A model generated the notes under the pieces. The model made no database searches. It had not been told where the DNA came from and saw nothing but the letters and a program-made list of their open reading frames with translations. DNA of 64,000 nucleotides, from assembly GCA_045595185.1 (NCBI GenBank), contig JAZNZX010000038.1:120273-184272 (forward strand). Direction: 5' to 3'. Position numbers and translations under genes: made by a program. This DNA is from Fimenecus sp045595185. Its GTDB lineage: Bacteria; Bacillota; Clostridia; Oscillospirales; Acutalibacteraceae. The stretch's first letter is position 1; every line of letters begins with the position of its first letter. Positions 47,167 to 57,446 of the stretch are shown one piece after another.

Positions 47167-47349
47167 TTAATCACCCTTTAGACTTGCGAACGGCGGCTCA
47201 CTTTTGACTGTCGTTCCCTCTCCGAATGTTGCAACGGCATCGGCTAAAGCCTTTTCGTATGTGTCGCCCTCATAGTATTCCGTTGCAAACTCTTTGCCCT
47301 GTGGAGTGGTGACTATCCACCACCCCAACCATTTTTTGTTCTCGTTCAT
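47167..47349 (-). CDS. Small hypothetical protein (60 aa)
   Basis: ATG 47349 shares its A with the TAA of the upstream gene. Begins MNENKKWLGWWIVTTPQGKE. Function unknown. Confidence 0.62.
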   Translation of the reverse strand: MNENKKWLGWWIVTTPQGKEFATEYYEGDTYEKALADAVATFGEGTTVKSEPPFASLKGD

Positions 47350-47489
47350 TATGCCCACCCGTCAAACACCTTTGAAAGCAGTCTGCCGTGCTTGCGAACT
47401 TCAACAGCCAACTCGTGCTTGCTGAAACCTCTCACGATACAAACCGTGCCATCCTCGAATGTGTAGCGATACCATTTAACCTTTTTCAT
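47349..47489 (-). CDS. Very small basic protein (46 aa)
   Basis: ATG 47489 follows AAAGGACTTG; stop TAA 47349-47351. Compact strand-strand-helix pattern (MKKVKWYRYTFEDGTVCIVR). First gene of a coupled pair. Function unknown. Confidence 0.6.
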   Translation of the reverse strand: MKKVKWYRYTFEDGTVCIVRGFSKHELAVEVRKHGRLLSKVFDGWA

Positions 47490-47534
47490 TTAATCAAGTC
47501 CTTTCATTAGGGGTTTATCCCCTTTACTATATAT

Positions 47535-47563
47535 ATTATATCACATCAAAAGGGGTTTGTCAA
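47535..47563 (-). promoter_or_regulatory. Leftward promoter for 47489
   Basis: -10 47535-47540, 17 bp, -35 TTGACA 47558-47563. The operator is ~420 bp upstream (47984) beyond a repeat-rich stretch. Confidence 0.82.
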
Positions 47564-48150
47564 GTCATAATAACTTTTTTCTACATAATGCACAAAGAAA
47601 TAGAAATCATAAATAGATTTATATACAATATGCACAACGGGTATTATATATTTATATATATACATATATATTTATATATAGTTGTGTAAAATCCACAAAA
47701 ACATTTTATATAAATGGGGTGGAGCTGTTCAAATTGACGGAGCAGGAGCAGCTCGGAGCAGCTCGCAAACTCAGCTAAAGATTTTACAGGTTAGGGGTAG
47801 CTAACAGGTCACAGCTCGCAGGTTACAGCTCGCTTTAACGCTGTAAAGTGAGAAAAACATTTTAGCACTTTAATGTGCTAAAGCGGGTACGCTTTAACGC
47901 TTTACCACTTTAGGGGTTTAGCACTTTAACGTGTGAAAGTGGAAAAAGTTTTAACTTGTTCACAATTTCGTAACAACTTTTCACCGTTATAACGGTGAAA
48001 ATTTATGAACAAAGTATGAACGGAATGGGGTATGTTTGTTCATAAATTGTTCACAACTTTTCACCGTTATTGTTTGGTAAAATGAAAAAACTTTGTTCAT
48101 AATTTATTCATAACTTTTCACCGTTAGGGGTATGGACAAACAAAAAAGAA
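47564..48150. other. Repeat-rich gene-free region with AT tract and operators
   Basis: 47640-47690 is an AT-rich run of TATATATA-type units. CAGCTC repeat cluster 3 spans 47725-47835. CTTTAACG/CACTTTA direct and inverted repeats fill 47840-47945. A 24-bp perfect palindrome around CCGTTATAACGG lies at 47978-48001, followed by two half-sites CACCGTTA (near 48061 and 48118). Looks like a replication or partition site, but this is inference. Confidence 0.5.
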
Positions 48151-48181
48151 CGGGATTTTTTATAAATCCCGTTCCCGATTT
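48150..48181 (-). terminator. Intrinsic terminator for 48183-48725
   Basis: GAACGGGATTT and AAATCCCGTTC pair; on the minus strand TTTTTTGTTTG follows. Confidence 0.8.
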
Positions 48182-48182
48182 T

Positions 48183-48725
48183 TCAGAAAAGTTTGTTTAT
48201 TCCTTCTTCATTTTTCTGAATTTCTAACCAAACTTTTTGCACATAATAGCGGTCTGTAAAATCAGTTAACTTTTCAAGCAAGATTTTAACCGCCGTTTCA
48301 GTTTCACAAGAACATTTTTCATATTCCCTGTAAAGCTCCACATAGAACTCTGTTTCCATAGCTTCCCATAATGTAATACAGAGAACTGTATTGAAAAGTT
48401 TGTTTGCTATGCTGTGTGCTTGCTTACTGTATATGCCGTTATCCTCTAACCACGTTTCAAGGGCGTTCACATCTACCTCTGTTTGTGTATCCTCTGTGTA
48501 GTGACCGCCTGAAATAGCGTCTTTGTCATATGACTTATTGATTGATACCATTAAACCGTTATCATTGACCTTTAATCTAAAGTCAATGTCAAGGACTTCT
48601 GCACCGTTTTCCCTGTGATATGTGTAAAAACTGTTTGCCTGTTCAATACCCTGATATGACTGCATAACCTCTGTAAAGCTGATAACCTGTGATGTAAGCT
48701 TGCTATTTAATTTAACCATATTCAT
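48183..48725 (-). CDS. Hypothetical protein (180 aa)
   Basis: Third gene of the operon from 49784; ribosome site AAGAGGT. Mixed alpha/beta, acidic, with YTEDTQTEVDVNALETWLED mid-protein. No family recognised. This operon lacks the full CCGTTATAACGG operator. Confidence 0.72.
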   Translation of the reverse strand: MNMVKLNSKLTSQVISFTEVMQSYQGIEQANSFYTYHRENGAEVLDIDFRLKVNDNGLMVSINKSYDKDAISGGHYTEDTQTEVDVNALETWLEDNGIYSKQAHSIANKLFNTVLCITLWEAMETEFYVELYREYEKCSCETETAVKILLEKLTDFTDRYYVQKVWLEIQKNEEGINKLF

Positions 48726-48774
48726 AATGATACCTCTTTCTTTAAGTTAATTGATTTACTTGTTTGTGTGTGGT

Positions 48775-48800
48775 GTGGGAACAAGTCCCACACCGCTTGA
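48775..48800 (-). terminator. Hairpin between operon genes
   Basis: GTGTGGGA and TCCCACAC pair around ACAAG just after the 48807-49049 stop, without a clear T-run; probably an attenuating or processing hairpin. Confidence 0.5.
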
Positions 48801-48806
48801 CCTCTG

Positions 48807-49049
48807 TTATTCAAGGACTGTGATAAAGTCAACTATTGCCCTTGCTATCTTTGTAGCGTCTTGATAGCGTTTTTCGTCTGTTGCTACAAGATACAGATAA
48901 ATCGCTCTGCTGATTTCGCTGTAGCAGTTATTTTGCATATATTCACGAATAACGCTCTTGCTGTGGATATGCTCTGCCTGTGTAAAAGTGCCTGCTTCAA
49001 GGTTGATAATTGCCTTCTTGACCATCTCAATAGTTACTCTCTTAAACAT
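48807..49049 (-). CDS. Small helical hypothetical protein (80 aa)
   Basis: Ribosome site AAAAGGAG. Helical throughout (MVKKAIINLEAGTFTQAEHI). Second gene of the operon. Function unknown. Confidence 0.68.
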   Translation of the reverse strand: MFKRVTIEMVKKAIINLEAGTFTQAEHIHSKSVIREYMQNNCYSEISRAIYLYLVATDEKRYQDATKIARAIVDFITVLE

Positions 49050-49084
49050 AGTATTTACTCCTTTTGTTAAATTATTTGGTTTGG

Positions 49085-49108
49085 TCTTGCAAGAGCCTTT
49101 CGGCTCTT
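49085..49108 (-). terminator. Hairpin after 49125
   Basis: CAAGAGCC and GGCTCTTG pair around TTTC, directly after the 49125 stop. Confidence 0.6.
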
Positions 49109-49124
49109 GCTTAACCTCTTGCTT

Positions 49125-49670
49125 TTACAGTGTTACCTGACCATTGTAGAACTTAATCTCAATCGTCTTGCCGTCAATTTCAAGGTCAACGCCCTTTTTC
49201 AGCGGATTCCATTCAAGCCCGAAATACTCATACACGAGCTTTTCAAAAGCGTATCCCTTATTTCTCTGATTTTTGATTTCCTTAACTTCATCTCTTGCCT
49301 GTTCAAACTGTTCAGCCGTGAAAATCATCATTTCGGTCATATCATTGTCAGCCTGTTTTACAGCTCTATTCAATAATTCTGTATTTTTAAGGCTCATTTT
49401 GACCTCTTTTTTGTCCTTAACTTTGGACGGTTTTGCACCCATACGCTCAACACGAAATGCAGCATTTGCGGCGGAAATATTGATAACTGCCGACTGTTCA
49501 GCCGCCAACGCTCTAAACTCTGACGGAGTGAAGAACACGCCGAAAACGCCGACGCTCTTGTTATAGCCGCCCACAAGGACATAGCTATTTTCATCGTGGG
49601 TATCAATACCCATTTTCTTGAAATATTTGGAAATCATCATTCCAATTACAAAAGTGTTTTTGTTTGCCAT
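49125..49670 (-). CDS. Hypothetical protein, possible nuclease-like C-terminus (181 aa)
   Basis: The C-terminal part (GYAFEKLVYEYFGLEW, then GVDLEIDGKTIEIKFYNGQ) has a D-x(n)-EIK pattern resembling PD-(D/E)XK nuclease folds; the remainder is unrecognised. First gene of the operon from 49756-49784, ribosome site AAAGGAGTTG. The nuclease reading is tentative. Confidence 0.6.
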   Translation of the reverse strand: MANKNTFVIGMMISKYFKKMGIDTHDENSYVLVGGYNKSVGVFGVFFTPSEFRALAAEQSAVINISAANAAFRVERMGAKPSKVKDKKEVKMSLKNTELLNRAVKQADNDMTEMMIFTAEQFEQARDEVKEIKNQRNKGYAFEKLVYEYFGLEWNPLKKGVDLEIDGKTIEIKFYNGQVTL

Positions 49671-49755
49671 AAAAAGACAACTCCTTTACTTTAGCCGACT
49701 AAAGCGGCTCTTATTTTCAGCCTGTGGACTTTTCCGTTCCCTTGACTGTATCTAT

Positions 49756-49784
49756 ATTATAGCACGATAGAAAAGAAATGTCAA
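49756..49784 (-). promoter_or_regulatory. Leftward promoter for the 49670 operon
   Basis: -10 49756-49761, 17 bp, -35 TTGACA 49779-49784. Only a degenerate GCCGTTGCAA half-site lies upstream, so control may differ from the other leftward units. Confidence 0.8.
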
Positions 49785-50035
49785 TAGCTTTTTAATAATT
49801 TTTCGCCGTTGCAATGTAAAAAAACAGTGTTGAAAACTCTTGCTTTTTGTGCAGCTTGACGAACTCCGCAGCTTGTGGGCGGTATATACAGTCTGTAATA
49901 TTTGGTATGGACTATACGGGGGGTAGATTGGAAATCGAGCTGGAGATGAAATCTCCAGACCCCCGGGTCAGCTCCCAAATTTTCATGGAGCATTTTTTTC
50001 GACATGTCCTCTCCCGGAGACCAAGACCCCTCTGC
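49785..50035. other. Divergent intergenic region between early leftward and late rightward blocks
   Basis: No gene. Contains a CTGGAGAT/ATCTCCAG hairpin (49940-49959), a GAGCTGG.../...GGTCAGCTC outer repeat and a CTCTCCCGGAGACC stretch before promoter P20. Probable site where late transcription is switched on. Confidence 0.45.
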
Positions 50036-50064
50036 TTGACTTTCTCTCAAATCTGTGTTATAAT
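50036..50064 (+). promoter_or_regulatory. Promoter P20 of the late (structural) block
   Basis: TTGACT (50036-50041), 17 bp, TATAAT (50059-50064). The only promoter seen ahead of the recoded genes. It lacks the ATTATAGAAAG start region of the early rightward promoters. Confidence 0.8.
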
Positions 50065-50089
50065 TTAATCAATGGAGGTGAGGTAGAAA

Positions 50090-51307
50090 ATGCCTATGAG
50101 ATTTAAACTTGATTTCAATCTTGAAACCTCCCAAGAAAGACTTTAGTACCTCAAGGATACTGTTGACTTTACACAACTTACCAAGAAAGACATTGAGACT
50201 TGTACAGATTACGTTTTGTACGGTAAAGACCCTGAGAAAAACAATACTTCAGTTGTTGACCGTAAAGAGGTCTATATTAAAACCCGTTATAATTCGTATA
50301 GCCAATCAGAACCAGTTTCTTTGGAAGCATTGATGGAAAGTCCAACATTTGACGAAACTATTTTTACTAAAGAAAAAAATATTTATAAGAAAGTTAAACC
50401 TGAATCGATTAGTTAGAACAGAGAAAAGTATAAGGATATTCCTGGTATGAAGGAGCTTTGGGAGGCTATTGATTAGCTTGACAGAAGACTTAAGCTTGCT
50501 AAGGGGGAAATTCAGCCGGAACGCGGCGAAGTTATCCCGCAGCTTGACTCAAAACAACTTTACCACTTGAACCACCAACTGATTGAGCTTAGAAAACAAC
50601 AGTACATGTTGAAGGATTCAGCCCATCCAGAACAAGTGGCGAATAAGAACTATGGTAGCTTTTATACAAATCCGGTTGATATGGAGATGAATTATCCTGT
50701 CTATCCATGTGGAATGATGAGTTATTAGAACGATAGCGGTTTCATTCATCCGGATAGAAGTGGGCGTCAATTCGCCGCGAGAGATATTGAGAAAGAAATT
50801 GAGGAGCTTAAGAAAAAAGGAAAGCCCTATTTTAGCTTTTTAGACAAAGAGCATGTTTATTAGTTATGTTTGAATTATTATTAGATTAAGGATTAGGCTG
50901 AGAAGAATCCTGATTCGCCGCTTAATAATTTATTATGGACGTTGGATTTTTATATTGAGAAAGCGAATTTGAGTGAGCAGTAGAAGCTGATTACTGAGGC
51001 GAAAAAGCATAATATGTTGAATAAGGAGATTTGTTAGCTCTTGATGGATAAGATGGGGATTTATCATTAGGAGAACTATATTTCAACTATTTGGAACAAG
51101 GTTTGTCAGCTTATATGCGACGCCGCCGACCTTAATTATGATGAATGGTGTTGCAAGGATTATAAGCCTGCGTGGAAAAAGTGCAATTGTTGCGGCGAAA
51201 TGATGTTGAGGGACCCGCGTAATTTTGTTAGAAAATCGAAATCACCTGATGGGCTTACTAATCGTTGTAAGAGATGTGATTAGAAAAAGAGACGAGGTGA
51301 GATTTGA
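50090..51307 (+). CDS. TAG-recoded hypothetical protein at the head of the late block (405 aa)
   Basis: ATG 50090 after GGAGGTGAGG; stop TGA 51305-51307. About eleven in-frame TAGs, read as Gln, are needed for this length. The C-terminus has a possible zinc site (KCNCCGEM and NRCKRCDQKKR). Position upstream of terminase suggests a role in packaging or late control. No family recognised; under the standard code the longest piece is about 66 codons. Confidence 0.8.
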
Positions 51308-51591
51308 TGGGATTGGGTAATAGTTATGAAGCAAAGTTGATGGAGTGTTTTACTTCATTTGAAGTTAAGGATATACTTGGCTTTGCAAAAATTGTTAAAG
51401 TTGACCCAGAAGTTATTAAGAAGGCAATTCTTAATGAGGATTGGGAAGAATTGATTATTACTACGGTTGAGTTCTATTCCGCTTTAGGTAGAAAAGAAAG
51501 AAGAGAAATTTTAAAGTTGGCAAAAGAGATTAAGAAGAATAATGATGAATTTAATAGAGTGAAGGAATAGGATAACTTACCTCAAGATTAA
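51307..51591 (+). CDS. TAG-containing small hypothetical protein (94 aa)
   Basis: Starts in a TGATG overlap. One TAG (51568-51570) near the end is followed by seven more codons to TAA. Helical and acidic/basic (EVKDILGFAKIVKVDPEVIK). Function unknown. Confidence 0.7.
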
Positions 51592-51604
51592 GAGGTGAGG
51601 AAAA

Positions 51605-52525
51605 ATGGCAAAGAAATGTTTGCTATGTAAAGAAGAAAAGAGTCCTGCCAATTTTATTGGTGTAAGGTCAAAACTTCTTAATGGTTCTATGCCGATTTGC
51701 CGCCAGTGCATTGCGAATGAAATTAGTGGTAAGTCGGAAACAGAGAGATGGAACGCAGTTAACAAGTTATGTTAGCTTGCCGATGTTCCTTTTGTTCCAG
51801 AAGAGTTTGAGAAAATTTACAAAGCTCATGGAACTGATGCTTTTGGAACATATTGTTATATGTTCAGAGAGAAGCCCTATGATACGCTCGATTGGACGAT
51901 GTATAACGATGCGTATTTACAGCTTCAGGAAGAAAAACGTGTAGAAGATGGATTGCCCGAATTGAAAGAAGCAAGAGTTACAAAGCTTCAGAGAAGATGG
52001 GGTCCAGAATATGATGAACAATAGTTAGAGTACCTTGAGAATTTGTATATAGGTATTACTAACACCGCCGGTATTGTTGGTGCTTTGAATGAGGACCAAG
52101 TTCTTAAACTTTGCAAGATATCATTAATTATTGAGGACAAAATCCGCGGCGGAGTTGAGTTCGATAAGGATTTAAAGGCTTATGAGAACTTATGTAAATT
52201 GGCTGGTATTACTACTCAGGCAATTAAGGAAGGCTCAGAGTTTAACTCTACTGGTGAGCTTTGGGCTTATCTTGAAAAACTTGGATATAAGGTTCAGTAT
52301 TATAATGGCGCGGTCAACGATGAAGTTGATAAGACCATGAAGGATATTCAGTATTGGGCACGTTATCTTTACATTAATGAGACTTCTATTGGTGAAGAGA
52401 TTAATGAAAGAATTGAGAATTTGAAGGCTGCTGATAAACTTACGAACTCAGGATTCGACTGGGGCGAGTATGATGAATTTGCTAACTCGGTTGATGAAAA
52501 TGAAGAGTTCAATGTTGAGATTTAA
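51605..52525 (+). CDS. Zinc-finger protein preceding terminase, possible small terminase (306 aa)
   Basis: N-terminal CLLCKEEK and MPICRQCIANE give a CxxC...CxxC zinc site. Two in-frame TAGs are read as Gln. The gene lies immediately before the large terminase, the usual place of the small subunit, and a C-terminal helical domain could fit, but no small-terminase signature is certain. Confidence 0.65.
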
Positions 52526-52534
52526 GGTGGTAGT

Positions 52535-54337
52535 ATGAGTATTATATTACCATCTGCCATGCTTGCCGCCACGTCAAAGGTATTAAGTAAGGGTGAGACT
52601 TTCTACCGTAATGGCGTGGCGCTTGAAAAAGGCGCAGTTATCACTGAAAAACGTATTCAGAAAAATATTAAATTATATTAGCAGTATTTGAATTTATTCG
52701 CTTCTTATCCAGACCTTTATCTTGAATTGATTAAGCCTGTACATTCTAAGTTTAAATTAAAATTCTTCCAAGTAATGTTTATCAGAGCATGTTTAAGATA
52801 TGGACGTGTATTGACTATCGCTCCTCGTGCTGCTGGTAAATCATTTATTTGTATTCTTGCGCTTTACTTGATTTGTATTTTCCGTCCTGGTTCACACGTT
52901 TTCCAGTGCGCTCCTGGTAAAGCTCAGGGTGCTAAAATCGCTAACCAAAAGATTCATCAGCTTTGGGACTTCTTCCCACTTTTGAAAGATGAAATTATTG
53001 GTGGCGGTAACTTTGGTAATGACTATGTAAGACTTACTTTTAAGAATGGTTCGCTTTTCGACGTTATGACGCCGCTGAACTCGACCCGTGGTAACCGTGC
53101 TACTTGTGGTATTCTTGACGAGTTCCGTGACCATTTGGCTGAAGATATTAACGAAATTATATTACCACTTTTGAACGTTGACCGTCCTATGGTTAACGGA
53201 GATTTGAATGAGGAAGAACCATAGCAGGTTTAGCTGTGGATTACTTCTGCAAGTGAGAAAAATACTTTCTGCTATGATAAGACTATTGAATTGTTTGAAC
53301 AATAGATTATTAACCCGAAAGAAACTTTCGTTTGGGGCTTCGACTACAGAATTCCAGTTTTAACTGGTTTGCTTTCTAAGGATTATCTGACTGAATTGAA
53401 AATGTCGCCTACCTTTAATGAACTTGGTTTTGCTAAGGAGTATATGTCGAGGTTCGTCGGCGGCTCCGCAGACGCTTGGTTTGATTTTGAGAAGCTTACT
53501 CGCGCAAGACGACTTATTAATCCGGAAACATCAGAAAAAGTTAGAGAGGGTATCGAATCTTTCTACATTATCAGTGTGGATGTAGCGAGAATTGGTTGTT
53601 AGACTGTCGCTACCGTCCTTAAAGTATTTCCTAACAATAGTGAAGGATATAAGATAAATCTTGTTAATTTATTTGTTCTTGGTAAAACAGTAGAAGAGAA
53701 AGTATTTGACCGTTAGGTAATTGAGCTTAAGAGACTCATTGAAAAGTTCAACCCTAAAGAGGTTGTAATCGATATTAACGGACTTGGTGTTGCTTTTGCA
53801 GACAACATGATTAAGGAGACTTGGGATGAAGAGTATTAGGTTAATCGTCCTGCTTATGGTTTCTTTAATGAAGAGTCTAAATATCTTACAGTTCAGCCTC
53901 GTAATGCGGTCAAAATTCTTTTTGGTATCAAGGCTAATGGACAAATCAACAGTGATATGCACTCTGCTTTATATTCAAAGATTTACTCTGGTCATATGAA
54001 ATTCTTAATTTCAGAGCAGTCTGCAAGAACAAAACTTCTTTCAACTCGTAAGGGTTAGAGAATGAGTCCAGAAGCACAAAATGCAAGATTAATGCCGCAC
54101 ATCTTAACTTCAAGTCTTATGAATGAAATTATGAACTTGAAGATTAAGCCTACTGGTGTTAATAACCAAATTGCCGTTGAACAGATTAATGAGAGAACAC
54201 TTAAGGATAAATTCTCTGCTTTGGAAATGGGAGTTTATCGAGTTGTGTAGATTGAAAATCAGCAATTGGCTCGCCGCCGTAATCGTGGCTTAACGAGACG
54301 ATTGACATTCTGTAGTAAGGGAGGTGGAAGAAAGTGA
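52535..54337 (+). CDS. terL: Terminase large subunit, TAG-recoded (600 aa)
   Basis: DNA-packaging motor. Walker A APRAAGKS (residues ~91-98), Walker B with catalytic Glu CGILDEFRD (~191-199), and nuclease-domain acids in YIISVDVARIG (~346-356) and VVIDINGLG (~410-418). Nine in-frame TAGs, several beside CAG or CAA codons, are needed for the full protein, whose length is normal for TerL. Ends at TGA overlapping the portal GTG start. Confidence 0.93.
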
Positions 54338-55926
54338 GTGAAGTTAATGTTGGAGCAACAATTCCTACAATTACTGCTGAAGAATATCGCAAACTGCGCG
54401 AGCAGAGAGTTGATACTTTCAGAAAAGAAATTGAGAATATGATAGCTAAAAGCAAAGCCGCGTTGATTAAGTCTAATAACCGCGAGCCTTCTGCAAATAG
54501 AATCAGAAGAGACTTTAGTAAAGATGAAATTCATCGTATTGTCACTGAAGGAAATTCTGTTGAAAAATGTCAGCTATCTCAATATTTCTTTAAAGTAAGC
54601 GGTGTTTACAAAAGAGTTATTCTCCACTATGCTACTTTCCTTACTTATTCCTGGATTTTAGTCCCTCATATGAAAAAGTATACTGAGAAGCTTGGTAACA
54701 AGCAGAACAAGAAAGTTTATTTCGATGCAGCTGATTTCTGTTCTTCTTTTGATATCGAAAGAAAATGTGCTTGGTTTGCAAAGAATGTTCTTGTGGATGG
54801 CGGCTATTATGGTATTATTCATGACAGCGGTTCTGATGTAGCTATTCAGGACCTGCCTTTTGAATATTGTCGTAGTAGATATAAGAATCACCAAGATGTT
54901 GATATTGTTGAATTCGATATGCGTTTCTTTGATACAATTCGTGATGAAGAATTAAGAAAGCAGATTCTTAAAACTTATCCTAAGTGTGTTCAGAAAGGCT
55001 ATCGGGCTTTCAAGAATGGTAAAGACCCTTGGATTTTCTTACCTGCTGAACTTGGTATCTATTTCACATTGTTTGACGAAGTTCCATTCTTTCTTGATTT
55101 AATTCCTCTTATCGATGATTTAGAGGATTACAAGGCAATTGATAAGGATAGAAAATAGTTAGCATTAAAGAGAATTATTACACAAGAAATTCCGCATGAC
55201 GGAATGTAGCTTGTATTTGAACCAGACGAAGCCGCAGAGATGCATGACGGTGTTTTGGAAATGTTAGCAGACAATCCAGACGCCGATGTAGTTACTTCTT
55301 ATGGTAAAGTTGGTTTGCTTGATTTAAGCGGAAACAACATGGAAAATACTGATGTTGCCGCCGCCCAGCAACTAATATATGATTCTGCAGGCGTATCGAA
55401 GGAACTATTCAGTGCCACAACCGATGCAGGTCTTTAGTTCTCATTGAACAATGACTTGTCTATGATGATGGTTCTTGGTAATGGATTTGCACACTTCTTT
55501 ACCGCCTTGTTAAATAATAAATTTGGTAACCGAAAGTTATCATTCATGCTATTAGTACTACCAGTCAGCTATTACAATAGCTTTGAGTACACTTCAAAGG
55601 CTAAGGACCTTGCAGCATTTGGTTACAGCTTCTTGACACCTATTTTGTCAACAGGACTTAATCAGACTAATCTTGCAGACCTTAAGGCTTTGGAGAATGA
55701 AGTTCTCGATTTGGATGAAGTACTTAAGCCGCTCCAGTCAGCATATACTCAATCTGGCAAGACTAATGCTATTACTGCTTAGGCTGGAAAAGACAGCCAA
55801 AACTCTAATGACTCTACTACTGCTAAAAAAGACGAGGAACAGAAAGAGAAGAAAGAATCCTCGGGCAAGGCAAAGGAAGATGATAGTTCTGCAGAAAAAA
55901 AGAGTGACGGAGGTGAGGATAAATAA
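54334..55926 (+). CDS. Portal protein, TAG-recoded (530 aa)
   Basis: Follows TerL as portals do; start GTG 54334 with GGAGGTGG upstream. Four TAGs are read as Gln. Features fitting a portal: an alpha/beta core, GVSKELFSATTDAG mid-protein, the C-terminal helical stretch, and a Lys/Glu/Ser-rich tail. Assignment rests on order, length and these features. Confidence 0.78.
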
Positions 55927-57446
55927 TGAAGCTTGATGAGAGTTTACTTAAATTCAACGTTACGCTTTTTGGCGATGTTGAAACTCTTTCTCCCACTCTT
56001 TCTAAATGCAGATTACGCATTTTTTATAGGGGACTCAATAGAAACCGTACATTTATATCGGAAGACTTCGCAAGACAATTGATTGAGTCTTTACCATATG
56101 CGCCAATTAAAGGTATTTTTGACAAAAGCGGTCTTGATTATGAGGACCATGGTGGAGACAATACTGACGGACGCATTTATGGTGTAGTTCCTGAGGACCC
56201 TAACTTTGCTTGGGAGAAGCATGTAGATGACGATGGGGTTGAAAGAGAGTATGCTTGTGCAGATGTTTATCTCTACACCGCTCTCTATCCAGAAGCAAAC
56301 CTTATCCCCGGAAAGTCACAGTCTATGGAAATCCATAAAAAAGGACTTGAAGGAGAGTGGAAGATTTGGAGTGATGGAGAACCTTACTTCGAGTTCCAGA
56401 AAGGACATCTGCTAGGTCTACAGGTTCTCGGAGATGAGGTCGAACCCTGCTTCGAAGGTTCTGCATTCTTTAGTTTATATAAGGATGCTAAAGCAATGTT
56501 TGATTACTTAAAAAATTCTAAGGAAAAGGAGGAGAGCAAAAAGATGGAGAAAAATCTCTTTAGACTTTCTGATGGTGCTAAGTGCGATTTGCTTTTCGAT
56601 GCACTTAACTCTACACCAGAAGATTATAAGATTGTTTGTGACATTTACGACGACTATGCAATTGCTTATGATGCAGTTAACGGCAAGTATCTTCGTGCAT
56701 ACTACACAAAGGATAATGAAGCTAACACTGTTGCAATTGACAGAGTTGAAGATTGCTACATCGTTGATGTAACAGAAGCTGAAATGACAGCTCTTAACGC
56801 TATGAAGGCTGCAGGTTCATTTGCTGATGCTCAGGCTAAGATTGAGTCTTACGATGCAAAGGTTGCAGAGTTCACAGCTGATAAGGAAGCCCTTCAGGCA
56901 AGCCTTGATGATGCACTTGCTCAGATTGAGGCATTTAAGAAGAAGGACGACGACGATGATAAGAATGATGATGATGATGACAAGAAGGACGGCAAGAAAG
57001 ATGATGACGATGACGATAAGTCTAAGAATTCTCTTGACAACAGTGCAGAACTTCAGTCACAGCTTGATGAGTTCAAATCTCAGCTTGAGGCAAAGGATGC
57101 CGAAATTAGTAGATTAAATAGCTCAATTAGCGACCTTAATAATGAAAAGTCAGAGCTTGAAAGCTTCAAGAAGTCTGTTGATACAGAAAAGAAGAATGCT
57201 ATTATTGCCGAATTTGCTGAGCATCTCACAGAAGAGCAGACAGCTAATTTCACCGCTAAGATGGATGATTATTCTGTTGAAGACTTTAAGAAGGAAGTAT
57301 GCTTTGCTGCTTACAATACTGATTCTTCTATTATCTCCGGCAAGGGAGAGGAAGATAAGCCTGACTTAATCTTCAAGAATAACGCAAAGAATACTGATTC
57401 TGGCGTTATCGCACTTTTATTAAAACACAAAGGAGGTAATAGATAA
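55926..57446 (+). CDS. Capsid maturation protease fused to scaffold (506 aa)
   Basis: N-terminal ~200 residues: YAPIKGIFDKSGLDYEDHGG, then GRIYGVVPEDPNF, then SMEIHKKGLEG, as in phage prohead protease/scaffold proteins. From ~residue 330 comes a very acidic Asp/Lys low-complexity stretch, then a coiled coil (AELQSQLDEFKSQLEAKDAE), typical of scaffold. It lies between portal and capsid. No TAG within. TAATG overlaps on both sides. Confidence 0.72.
   Translation: MKLDESLLKFNVTLFGDVETLSPTLSKCRLRIFYRGLNRNRTFISEDFARQLIESLPYAPIKGIFDKSGLDYEDHGGDNTDGRIYGVVPEDPNFAWEKHVDDDGVEREYACADVYLYTALYPEANLIPGKSQSMEIHKKGLEGEWKIWSDGEPYFEFQKGHLLGLQVLGDEVEPCFEGSAFFSLYKDAKAMFDYLKNSKEKEESKKMEKNLFRLSDGAKCDLLFDALNSTPEDYKIVCDIYDDYAIAYDAVNGKYLRAYYTKDNEANTVAIDRVEDCYIVDVTEAEMTALNAMKAAGSFADAQAKIESYDAKVAEFTADKEALQASLDDALAQIEAFKKKDDDDDKNDDDDDKKDGKKDDDDDDKSKNSLDNSAELQSQLDEFKSQLEAKDAEISRLNSSISDLNNEKSELESFKKSVDTEKKNAIIAEFAEHLTEEQTANFTAKMDDYSVEDFKKEVCFAAYNTDSSIISGKGEEDKPDLIFKNNAKNTDSGVIALLLKHKGGNR

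Noticed and set aside
27684..49670. CRISPR array suspicion from regular palindromes
   Set aside because: CCGTTATAACGG copies are ~0.3-1.5 kb apart with genes between and no spacer structure.
50201..50416. Separate small genes in the late block under the standard code
   Set aside because: They are fragments of one reading frame split by TAG; reading TAG as sense joins them into one protein.
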